Assembly: GCA_020632995.1 (NCBI GenBank)
Contig: JACKEN010000001.1
Location: forward strand, 434,001-498,000
DNA: 64,000 nucleotides
DNA from: Deltaproteobacteria bacterium
Lineage (GTDB): Bacteria; Myxococcota; Kuafuiibacteriia; Kuafuiibacteriales; Kuafuiibacteriaceae
Direction: 5' to 3'
Positions 33,447 to 43,230 of the stretch are shown piece after piece. Numbering within the stretch: the stretch's first letter is position 1; every line of letters starts with the position of its first letter. The notes below the pieces were generated by a model. That model saw only the letters and a list, made by a program, of their open reading frames with translations, did not search any database and had not been told where the DNA came from. Made by a program: the position numbers and the translations under genes.

Positions 33447-33567
33447 GGCCCGCGGAGCTGGGTGGTTCGGCTCCGCCGAACCGGGCCCCTAAGTGCAAGC
33501 GGAGCGCGCAGCGGGCGAAGGCCCGCGGAGCTGGGTGGTTCGGCTCCGCCGAACCGGGCCCCTAAGT
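33447..33567. repeat. tandem 73-bp repeat with hairpins, overlapping the pspA stop
   Basis: A 48-bp sequence is repeated exactly at 33447-33494 and 33520-33567 (period 73 bp). Each copy holds the hairpin GGTTCGGC-TCC-GCCGAACC (33464-33482 and 33537-33555). A worn third copy of the hairpin part seems present at about 33419-33446. The right copy ends inside the pspA stop codon region (TAG at 33564-33562), and the left copy carries the same CCCCTAAGT. It looks like a tandem duplication of the end of pspA with its terminator-like hairpin. Confidence 0.85.
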
Positions 33568-34368
33568 ATCAGCGGTCACGACGTCGTCGTCGTCCGCCTC
33601 GACGGGCGGCAGCGACGCGGCCAGGTCGTCGTCGTCGTCCTCGTCCGCCGCCGCGGCGGGGGCGGGGAGGGCCTTCTGGCCGCCGCCGGCCCCCAGCAGG
33701 CCCTGCTCCTTCATCCGCGCCTTCAGGGCCTGGAGCTCCTCGTTGTCGCTCGGGGCCTCGAGCAGCGCGAACTCGTCCCGGTCGAGGCCGTCGGTCAGGG
33801 CCGCCACCTCCCAGGTGGCCTCGGCCTCCGCCTCCGCCCGCTCGACCCGGGCCTCGAGCCGCTCCAGGCGCTCGGCCGCCGACGTCTCGTTGGCGGCGTG
33901 CAGGGTGCTCGCGATGTGGCGCTGGGCCTCGGCCCGCTTGGCCCGGGCCATGAGGATGGTGCGCTTGCGCTTGGTGTCCTCGAGCTTGGAGGTCAGGGCG
34001 GACAGGGCCCGCTTGAGCTCGTCCACCGCCGCCTTCTGGCTCCCGAGCTGGTCGTCGAAGAGCTGGGCCGCTGCGGAGTGCTCCTTCTTCTTGGCCAGCG
34101 CCTCCACCGCCAGGTCGTCCCGGCTGGCGCGGACCGCGCTCATGGCCTTCTTCTCCCACTCGTCGGACTTCTCGCGCTCGAGCTCATACTTCTTGAGAAG
34201 GCGCTTCTCGTCCGCGATGGCCATGGCCACCCGGCTCTTGGCCTCGATGAGCTGCTTCTGCATCTCCTCGATGGCCGCGTTCAGCATCTTCTCCGGGTCC
34301 TCGGCCTTCGAGATGATCTCGTTGATGTTGGCCCGGAGCACGTCTCCGATTCTCGACAAGAGCCCCAT
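33562..34368 (-). CDS. pspA: PspA/IM30-family membrane stress protein
   Basis: 268 aa, almost entirely coiled coil. N-terminus MGLLSRIGDVLRANINEIISKAEDPEKMLNAAIEEMQKQL is the family signature, with the amphipathic membrane-binding helix first. The rest (AKSRVAMAIADEKRLLKKYELE, AAAQLFDDQLGSQKAAVDELK) follows PspA/Vipp1. An unusual acidic tail (DEDDDDDLAASLPPVEADDDD) replaces the usual end. It maintains inner-membrane integrity under envelope stress as ESCRT-III-like oligomers. AGAGGAAC precedes the ATG. A sigma54-like promoter lies 75 bp upstream, matching psp control in enterobacteria, but no pspF activator is seen nearby. Confidence 0.92.
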   Translation of the reverse strand: MGLLSRIGDVLRANINEIISKAEDPEKMLNAAIEEMQKQLIEAKSRVAMAIADEKRLLKKYELEREKSDEWEKKAMSAVRASRDDLAVEALAKKKEHSAAAQLFDDQLGSQKAAVDELKRALSALTSKLEDTKRKRTILMARAKRAEAQRHIASTLHAANETSAAERLERLEARVERAEAEAEATWEVAALTDGLDRDEFALLEAPSDNEELQALKARMKEQGLLGAGGGQKALPAPAAAADEDDDDDLAASLPPVEADDDDVVTADT

Positions 34369-34441
34369 GTTCCTCTTCGATCGCGGTGCTGCTGGGAGAC
34401 CCGTCCATTCAGGCCCCCCGCCGGCTCGACCCTCGGAGTAG

Positions 34442-34457
34442 AGCATAGCACGCACCA
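34442..34457 (-). promoter_or_regulatory. sigma54-like promoter of pspA
   Basis: Minus-strand TGGTGCG-TGCT-ATGCT has GG and GC separated by exactly 10 bp, as sigma54 requires, and 9 of 12 consensus positions. It lies about 75 bp before the pspA ATG, in the 242-bp region divergent from the NlpC/P60 gene. psp operons of enterobacteria are sigma54-dependent, which raises the plausibility. Confidence 0.4.
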
Positions 34458-34610
34458 GTCACAGAACGTGCCCAGGGGCCCGCGTCTTCCATGCGGTTGT
34501 CCGCTGTGAGCGCCCGCGCACCCGGCTCGGGTCGGGCCACCGGGGGTGATGGCGGCTACGCCGGGGCCCGGATGCCCCACGAAAGTAGGCGGATCGTCCA
34601 TGATTGTGTC

Positions 34611-35992
34611 ATGGTCGCAGGCAAGATGTGGCGGTGGGCCTCGGTGGGGGCGCTCCTACTGATCCTGGGTCAGGGCGGCGTCGCCCGGGCTGCGGCGCCC
34701 CCCAACGCGAACCTCCAGGACTGGATCGACGGCCGGGACGACCTCTCCCGGGCGACCCGGGCCCGCTGGAAGAAGGCCATCCGGCTCCGCTTCGGCGGGG
34801 CGGCGATGAATGAGGACATCCCCGAGCGCCCCGAGATCGGGGTGGCCAAGGCGATCCTGGCCTCCGCGGTGTTCATGGACGCCCCCGAGAAGAAGGCGGT
34901 GGACGCGGCCTGGGAGGGCTGGCGCGGGGCCCTGGGCTACGTGCCGCCGCCGATCGCGGTCCACTACCAGCTCCTGACCCTGCAGGGGCGGCAGCCGCGG
35001 GGCCGGCCCATCGACCTCGCGTTCAAGTTCCCCGAGTACTACAACGAGGAGATCGCGCCGGAGCTGGTGGCCTATTGGGAGCAGGCCCTCGAGGACGGAA
35101 AGATCCCGGACGATGCGCTGTTGGAGACGCAGGAGGCCTTGCAGGCCACCCGGGTGAAGATGCGGCCGCTCCTCCTCGACAAGCTCCGCCTGATGGCCCG
35201 CCTGGAGCGGGATCGCCAGGTGGCGGGGCCGGCCAGGAAGGCCGAGATCCAGCGGGACACGGAGGAGCTCGAGGCCGAGCTGGTCCGGAGCTTCTCGAAG
35301 GTCACCCGCCGGGCCGCGGTGGTGGACCCGAAGCGCCGCCCCTACGACCGGCTCCTGATCCAGCTCGAGGACATGGGCCTCGCCCCCACCGACGAGGACC
35401 GGCTCCTCGACCCGAACACCGCGCCGCCGCCCCCGATCGAGGTCCCCGCCCCGCCCGAGCCCGAGCTGCCCCGCGCCGCCGACGGCACCCCCCTCGCCGA
35501 GCCCGACGCCCCGCCCCCGGTGGCGCTGCCGCCCCAGGCCCGGGCCGGGGCGAAGGTGGCGCCGGACGATCCGGTGCGGGGCCGCAGCCTGCTCGAGCTG
35601 GCCAAGGCCTACGCCCGCCGCCTCACCGACGCGGTGGAGGGCTGGCTGGGCACCCCGTACCGCTGGGGCAACGACACCCCGAAGGTGGGCACGGACTGCT
35701 CGGGCTTCACCCGGCGCCTCTACGCCGAGGTGTTCCGGGTCCCGCTGCCTCGCGTGAGCCGCGACCAGTTCCGGATCGGGGAGTCGGTGTCCCGCCGGGA
35801 CCTCGCCCCGGGGATCTGGTCTTCTTCGACACCGCGGACGGGGGCCGGGTGAACCACGTGGGGGTCTACGTGGGCGGGGACCGCTTCGCCCACGCCAGCT
35901 CGTCCACCGGGGTGGTCTACGCGGACCTCAACTCGCGGTACTACAGCCGGGCCTACCGCGGAGCGCGGAGGATCCTGACCTACCCCGAGTAG
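34611..35992 (+). CDS. NlpC/P60-family cell-wall peptidase (one apparent frameshift)
   Basis: About 460 aa once a frame break is bridged. Sec signal (WASVGALLLILGQGGVARA), a helical N-terminal domain of about 250 residues, a Pro-rich linker, and a C-terminal NlpC/P60 domain: LGTPYRWGNDTPKVGTDCSGF (nucleophile Cys), then, after the break, LVFFDTADGGRVNHVGVYVGGDRFAHASS with the catalytic His in NHVGVY. The break lies at the G run 35810-35813: one more G restores APGDLVFFD. It cleaves peptide stems of peptidoglycan, in the periplasm. Start ATG 34611 or 34626. tamB follows 9 bp later, so they share a transcript. Confidence 0.85.
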
Positions 35993-36001
35993 GCCCCGGC
36001 C

Positions 36002-39000
36002 ATGAGTCGCGAGCGCCACCACCAGCCCCTGATCCGGCGGACCCTGCTGCGCCGGATCCTGAAGGGCATCGCGGTGGCGCTCGGCTTCGCCTTCCTCGGG
36101 GCGCTCGGCTTCGGGGCGTGGGCGCTCGAGTCGGGCCGCGCGGCCGAGGCGGTTCGGCAAGACATCTTGCGCGAGCTCGAGGAGCGCTGCCGGGTGGAGG
36201 CGGAGTTCTCCGCCCTGACCCTCGACCCCCTCCACCGGGAGGTGCAGCTCTTCGACCTGAAGATGCGGCACATGGACGGCGACAAGGAGCCGCTCCTCGC
36301 GGTGGAGCAGGCCGACATCGCCCTCAAGCTCCTGCCCCTGTTCTACGGGCGCTACCAGCTCGAGCGGGTGGCCCTGCTCGGGCCCGAGGCGACGATCCGG
36401 TGGGCGGACGGCGGCATCCAGAGCCTGCCCCCCTGCGTGCAGCCCCAAGGCGACGAGGAGGTCGCGCCCCTGGCCCTCGGGGTGAGCGAGCTCAGCGTGG
36501 AGCGCGGGCGCTTCGACCTCATCGTGAAGGACGTGCTCGCGGCCGAGCTGTCCGCCATCGACGTGCGCCTGGCCCCCGCCTCCTCGGGGGGCATGGACCT
36601 CGCGGTGGGGATGGAGGGCGGGCGGATCTCCCTCGCCGCGCCCGGGTCCAAGGACGGCGCGTCGCCGCGGGGGCCCCTCGACCTGCACCGGTTCCGGGTC
36701 CTCGGGCACGTGGAGGGCCCGCTCGTGCGGCCCCGGGCCCTGAGCCTGGACAAGGTGGTGGTCAGCCTGGGCGACGTGGAGGCGGAGGCCAAGGGCTCCA
36801 TCGATCTGTTGGGGCCGGTCTACGAGGCCAAGGTGCAGGCCAGCCTGCCCTTGACCGCCATCCGCGACTTCCTGCCCGACTTCCCCCAGGCCCGGGGCAA
36901 GGCCCAGGCCGAGGTCTCGATCTCCGGCACCGCGGTGCACCCGCGCGCGGTGGGTCGGGTGGTGCTGGAGGGGGCGCGGATCGGCGACTTCGGCCTCGGG
37001 GACCGGGCCGAGGTGGAGCTCGCCGCCACCCCCGAGGAGCTGGTGTTCAGCCGGGTCTCGGTGCGGATGGGCTCGGGCGGCGTGGTGGCGGAGGGGCGCC
37101 TGGGTCTGCAAGAGGGCCTGCCGCTGGAGCTGCGGGCCGACACCGACCACCTCGCGCTCGCCCGGGTGCTCGACGCGATCGGCATCACCGGCTCGTGGGC
37201 CGACCTGATGGCCACCGGCAAGGCGAGCGCCACCGGGCGCCTGTCGCCCCTCGCCCTCGCCGGTGACTTCCAGCTCGATGTGGCCGACCTCGAGGTCTAC
37301 GACCGGGGCTGGGACCGACCCGAGATCGCGGGGCGGCGCTGGTCCGAGATCCCGCCGAAGTCGCGGATGCTGCGGGTGCCCGAGGTGCGCATCCGAGGCG
37401 GCTGGCACGTGGACCCGGACGCGCTGGAGTTCACCCAGGCCACCCTGGTCGCGGGGGCCACCGCGGGGACCTGCGAGGCGCGCATCGGGATCAGCGGGGA
37501 GCGGCGCCTCGACATCGAGACCCAGCTCCCGAGCTTCGACTTCGTGGATCTGGGGCCGGTGGCGGGCCTCGCGTTCGGGGGCTACGGGGCCCTCTCCGGG
37601 GTGATCAGCGGCCCGATGAGCAACATCTCCGGGGTGGGGACCTTCGAGCTGGACGACATCAGCGTGGGCGGCATCCCGTTCGGCCACGGCACCGGGAACG
37701 TCGACTGGCACGACGTGGTCGCGCTCGACGTGAACAGCATCGAGGGGCGCCTGGGCGAGAGCCGCTTCGACGGCACGGTGAACGTGCGGCTGGAGGGCGA
37801 CGTCCCGGTGCGGATCTCCGGCCAGGTGCGGAGCGGCCGGCTCGAGGACGCCCTCGTGCCCTTCAGGGTCGACGGCCGGGACTGGGGCGATCCCCGCGGC
37901 AAGCTGCGGGCGCGCTTCGACCTCTACGGGCCGATCGATCGGCTCACCGGCCCCCTCGATCTCGACGTCGAGGACCTGAGCATCGTGGGGGAGAAGGCCG
38001 AGAAGGCCACGGTGATCGGGCGCCTGGAGCAGGGGCGGGTGGTGGCGGACGCCATCGAGATCACCAAGCACAAGGCGCGGATCCAGGCCTACGGCTTCGT
38101 GGACCCCAACAAGGGGGACGTGCGCCTGGTGGCCCGCACGACGCAGGCGAGGTTGCAAGACCTGGACGTCGTGCAACAGAGCCTGCCGCGCATGGACGGC
38201 GGCCTCGACGCCCGCCTCAACCTGAGCGGCTCGCTCTACGGGGTCACCGGCACCGTCTCCGCCCGGCTGACCGAGGTGCGGGCGGGGGCGGTGGCGCTCG
38301 GGAGCGGGCGCATCGCGGGCCCGGTCCAGGGGGCGATCGCGCGGCTGAAGGGCGCGGTGGGCACGGTGAAGCTGGAGTCCGCCGAGGTGACCCTGAAGGC
38401 GGGCCTGCCCTACAAGGCGACGCTCTTCTTCGACGGCACCCCGCTCGCCGACATCGCGGCGGGCCTGCAGGGGCACCAGGACTACACCGGCGGCGCCACC
38501 CTGCGGGCCGAGCTCCGCGGCGGCCTGGTGGACTGGCAGCTCTCGAGCGGGTCGGTCCTCCTCGAGCGGGCGCGCTTCGTCACCGGCGACGTGACGCTCG
38601 AGACCGCGGCCCCCGCCAAGCTCGAGCTCGCGCAAGGTGTCTTGTCGACCCGGCGCCTGGTGATCAGCGGGCCCAAGACCCGGCTCAACCTGGAGGGGGC
38701 GATCGGGGCCCGGCGGCTCGACCTGAGGGTGGCGGGCCGGGTCGACCTCGGCCTGTTCGAGCTCACCTCGCCCACGGTCGAGAAGGCGGGCGGCGTCCTC
38801 ACCCTCGACGCCGGCCCTCGGGGGCTCCCCCGCGGACGTCAACCTGGTGGGCACCGGCCGGATCGAGGGGGGCCTGATCCAGCTCAGGGGCTTCGAGAAC
38901 CGGGCCACCGGCTTCACCGGCGACCTCACCTTCAGCCAGTCGTCGGTGCTCATCGATCGGGCCGAGGGCCGGTGGGCGGGCGGCAAGCTCGCGATCTCCG

Positions 39001-39995
39001 GCAGCCTCAAGCTCGAGCGCTTCCTCCCGAAGGCCCTGGCCCTGCGCCTCGACGTCACCAAGGCGCGCCCCCGCTTCGCGTTCCCGACCCTGGACATGGT
39101 CGGGACGGTGTCCGGCCGCATCAACTGGTCGGGGCCGTGGACGCGCTCCCAGATGTCCGGCGCCCTGGTGGTGGAGCGCGGCGTCGTGAACCCGAAGATC
39201 GACTGGCAGAGCATGGTGGGCAGCCGGCGGGTGGCCGAGGCCTACGACCCGTCGGCCGAGATCATGGACTTCGACATCCTCTTCAAGGCCGACGAGCCCA
39301 TCCGGGTGAAGAACGACGAGGCCGACCTCGAGGTGCAGGGCGAGGTGCGGCTCACCGGCACCAACGAGCGCTTCGGCATGCTCGGGGCGGCCAGCGTGGT
39401 GCGGGGCGGCCGGGTGATCTTCCTCGGGCGCGAGTACACCATGGAGTCGGGGGTGGTGGAGTTCCGCGACCGCTACCGCTTCAAGACCCGCTACGATCTC
39501 GTGCTCTCGGCCAAGGCCTGCGACGCCCGGATCTCGCTGAACCTGGTCGGCTCCTTCGAGGAGGTGCAGACCGTCTACTCGAGCTACCCGGAGATGGATC
39601 AGCGCGACATCGTCTCGTGCCTGGTGCGCGGGGTGAAGGTGTCCGACCTCGACCAGGACCTCGCCTCCTTCGCGGGGAGCGCGCTGTTGAAGCTCTCCGG
39701 GGTGGACCGGGAGGTGAAGAAGGTCATCCCGATCGACCAGCTGGACGTGACCACCGAGTACTCCTCGCTCTCCCGTCAGTACGAGCCCCGCGTGGTGATC
39801 GCCAAGGACCTCTCGATCCTGGATCGCCCGACGCGCCTGGAGTACTCCACCTCCCTGTTGCGCTCCAACGACCAGCGGGCCGCCCTGCGCATGCGCCTGA
39901 CGCCGCGGCTCAACCTGCAGCTCGGCTGGACCTCGTCCGAGGACGTGCCGTACGGAGACTGGGGTCTGGATCTGAAGCGCCGGTGGGAGTGGTGA
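36002..39995 (+). CDS. tamB: TamB/DUF490-family translocation and assembly protein (one apparent frameshift)
   Basis: About 1330 aa after bridging one break near 38815 (between a G5 and a C5 run). N-terminal membrane anchor (ILKGIAVALGFAFLGALGFGAW), a very long AsmA/DUF490-type repeated beta region (LDVEDLSIVGEKAEKATVIG, RLNLSGSLYGVTGTVSARL), and the conserved TamB C-terminal domain (YDLVLSAKACDARISLNLVGSFEEVQ, ISLDQ-like VIPIDQLDVTTEYSSLSRQYEPRVVIAKDLS). The product forms a hydrophobic groove across the periplasm for lipid or protein transfer to the outer membrane and works with an Omp85 partner, which is encoded 2 bp downstream. Between NlpC/P60 and Omp85 genes, same strand. Confidence 0.9.
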
Positions 39996-39996
39996 C

Positions 39997-42900
39997 GTGA
40001 GCGCGGTCGGGGCGGCAGCGGCGGCGCTGCTGATGTGCGCGTGGTCGCAAGGTGGCCTGCGTACACCGGCCCTGGAGCTGGAGGGTCGCCCGGTGGCCGA
40101 GGTGCGCGTCGTCGCGCCCCCCACCGAGGACCCCGAGCAGCTGGTGCGGGTCAGCGGCCTGCGGGTGGGCGCGCCCTACCGCATCACCGAGGTCCGGCGC
40201 GCGATCAAGCTCCTGTTCTCGCTCGGGCGCTTCGAGACGGTCGAGGTGCGGGCCCGGACCGACGCCGACGGCGTGCACCTGACGGTGAGCCTGCCCCCCG
40301 AGCCGCGGCTGGTGGAGGTGCGGGTCCTGCAATCCGACCTGCTCGACAGCGCGGACATCACCGAGCGCACCGGCCTGCGCCTGGCCGCGCCGATCGAGCG
40401 CGGGGCCCTGGAGCGCTGGACCGACGCCCTCGAGGCCCACCTGGTGGAGCAGGGCCACCGGGATCCCGCGGTGGGCCTGGCCCTCGAGCCGGTGGACGAG
40501 GCGGGCGGGCGGGCCCTCCTGGTGCGCATCGACGAGGGGCCGGTGACCCGGCTCCGCCAGGTGGTGGTGCGCGGGCGGCCTAGGCTCCCGCTGTGGCAGA
40601 TCGGTCGCGCGGTGGGGCTCGGGCCCTCACGCGCCGGTGGACCTCCTGAGGATCCGTCCGGCCCTGGCCGAGCTCCTCGGCACCTACCGGAGCCTGGGCT
40701 ACCTCGACGCGAAGATCGCGGAGCCGGTGGTGCGCGAGGTCGGGCGCGGCCCCGACGGCGCGCCGGTCGCGGACCTCGTGCTCGACGTGGACGCGGGGCC
40801 CAAGGTGCGGGTCCGCTTCAAGGGCCACCACGCGGTGCCGGCCCGCGAGCTCGAGAAGGACGCCGCGCCCCTGATGGAGCTGGGGACCGGTCCTGGGGCC
40901 CTGGCCGAGGTGCGAGAGCGCCTGCTGGCCCGCTACGGGCGGCGCGGCCACTGGCGGGCCGAGGTGGACGTGGCGGCGCGGGTGACCCCGGACGGTAACA
41001 AGAAGGAGGTCCTCTTCTCGATCTTCGAGGGCGACGTGGCCGACGTCGATACCCTGCGCTTCCCCGGCAACCACGCCCTCGACGAGGACGACCTCGCGGC
41101 GCAGGTGCACGACACGGTGGCGCGGGCCCTGTCGTCGGAGCTCGATCGCCCGGGCGCCGATCCGGAGGTGGTGAGCCTGGTGTTCGGCGACAACTCCACC
41201 GGGGCGCCGCGCGACTCCAAGCAGCCCGACAACACCGCTCCGGATCCGAAGCGGGTGTACCTGCCGCGGGCCTACCGGGCGGCGGCGGAGAGCCTGGCCG
41301 ATCTCTATCGCGCCGCCGGCTACCAGACGGCGGAGGTGCTGCCGCCGGTGGTGAAGGTGCTGAAGGGGGGCGACCAGCTCGACGTCCAGATCCCGGTGAA
41401 GGAGGGCTTGCAGTGGCGCATCGGGGCGCTGTCGTTCTCCGGCAACGCCGCGGTGGAGTCGGCGGCGCTCCTCGAGCTGAGCGGCCTCGAGCCGGCGGCG
41501 GCGGGCGGCGCCGCGCTGTCCTTCGACCGGGTCGAGGACGCGCGGCGGGCCATCCTCGACCACTACCGGGACCAGGGCTTCCTGTACGTGCGCCTGTACG
41601 AGGAGCTGCGCCAGGTGCCGCCCCGCGGCTCGCTCGGCTGGGACTACGTGCGGACCTCGACCACCGCGCCCCTCGACGTGCGCGGGGTCTGCCGCCGGGC
41701 CGAGGCGGCGAGGGAGGATCACTGCCCGGTGGAGCTGGTGTTCCGGGTGGAGGAGGGCCTGCAGGTGCGCACCGGGGGGCTGATCGTGCGCGGCCGCGAG
41801 AAGACCCGGGCCCGGGTGGTGGAGAGCGAGGTCGAGGTCACCCGCGGCGCGGTCCTGAGCGAGGCCGAGCTCACCGCCACCCGCGACAACCTCCTGCGCG
41901 TGGGCGTCTTCGAGCGGGTGGACGTGCACCCGCTGGACGAGGAGCGCATGGAGGCGGTGAAGGACGTGGTGGTGGAGGTGAAGGAGCGCAGCTCCTACGC
42001 GCTCGACGTGGGCATCGGCGCCTCCACCGCCGAGGGCGTGCGCGGCACTGTCGCGTTCCAGGACCGCAACCTGATGGGCACCGCGCTGCGCCTGCAGGTG
42101 CAGGCCAAGGTCAACGTGTTCCTGCAACCCCTCCTGCTCCTCTACGACCCCCAGGTGCGCCCGGCGATCGAGGAGTTCTACAACGGCTTCTCCACCTTCG
42201 AGCGCCTGGAGTACGAGCTGGCGGCGGGCCTCTCGTACCCGCGGATCTTCGGCCTCCCGGCCGGGTTCTCGGCCGGCTTCGACATGATCGTGCTCCGCGA
42301 CTACGACCCGGCCTTCGCCGAGGACACCCAGCGGCTCACCCTGGTCGGCAACTACAAGGGCTTCCGCCCCAAGCTGCTCGGGGCGCCCGGCCGGCCACGC
42401 TGCAGGTGCGCTCGTCGTTCGATCGCGCGGCCCTGGAGTGCAACCCGAACATCTCGGACCGCTACGCCCTGTGCTCCACCACCGAGGAGACGTCGGTGGG
42501 CACGCTCCGCCTGCAGGGCACGAACGTCTACGTCTCGGTGGGCCCGCGGGTGAGCTGGGACTTCCGCGACGACGCGGTCGACCCGAGCAAGGGCGTGTAC
42601 ATGGATCTCACCACCGACGCCGCGTTCGGCCTGGACAGCACCAGCCCCGACTTCCTGTCGGTGGAGGGCCGGGTGCACGCCTACATCCCGCTCGCCTCCC
42701 GGCTCACCCTGGCCCTGGCCGGGATCTTCGGGCGCCTGTTCCCGCTGCAGCAGATCGGCGACGACTTCGACATCCCGATCAACCGCCGCTTCTTCGCCGG
42801 CGGCCGCTCCACCGTCCGGGGCTACGCCGAGCGCACGCTCATCCCCCAGGACGCGGCGATCGACCCCACCACCGGCGTCGTCGCCTCCACCATCTCCACC

Positions 42901-43197
42901 GGCGGCCGCTCCATGCTCGCGCTCAAGAGCGAGCTCCGCCTCACGGTGTACGGCCCGCTCGCCCTGGCCCTGTTCTACGACGTGGGCGACCTGTGGGAGG
43001 GCGGGCAGTTCGCGTTCTCGACCACCCAGACCTGGAACGGCGGGACGGTGCGGCGCACCCTGGCCCACGGGGGCGGGGTAGGGCTCCGGGTGACCACCCC
43101 GATCGGCCCCCTGGCGCTCGATCTGGCCATCCCCTTCAACAAGCGGGACGCCATCGTGAACGACGCCCAGCTCCACTTCTCGGTCGGCGCGTTCTAA
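39997..43197 (+). CDS. Omp85-family outer-membrane protein with about seven POTRA domains (TamA/BamA-like; two apparent frameshifts)
   Basis: 1066 aa after bridging compensating breaks near 40635 and 42395. I count seven POTRA-like units before the barrel: they centre on VRVSGLRVGAPYRITEVRRA, RLAAPIERGALERW, LRQVVVRGRPRLPLWQIGRA, VRFKGHHAVPARELEKDA, LRFPGNHALDEDDLAAQV, ALSFSGNAAVESAALLELSG and LIVRGREKTRARVVESEV. The barrel follows, with the Omp85 signature FFAGGRSTVRGY and final strands LHFSVGAF ending in Phe, as BAM substrates do. BamA usually has five POTRA domains and TamA three. Two bp after tamB, so most likely its outer-membrane partner. The GTG start lies directly at the tamB stop. 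Confidence 0.88.
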
Positions 43198-43230
43198 AGC
43201 GAGACCCTCCGCCGCCGGGTCGGGCGACCG

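Noticed and set aside
35720..39214. 1164-codon open frame opposite tamB
   Set aside because: Same kind of GC-driven shadow; tamB on the other strand has the family C-terminal domain.
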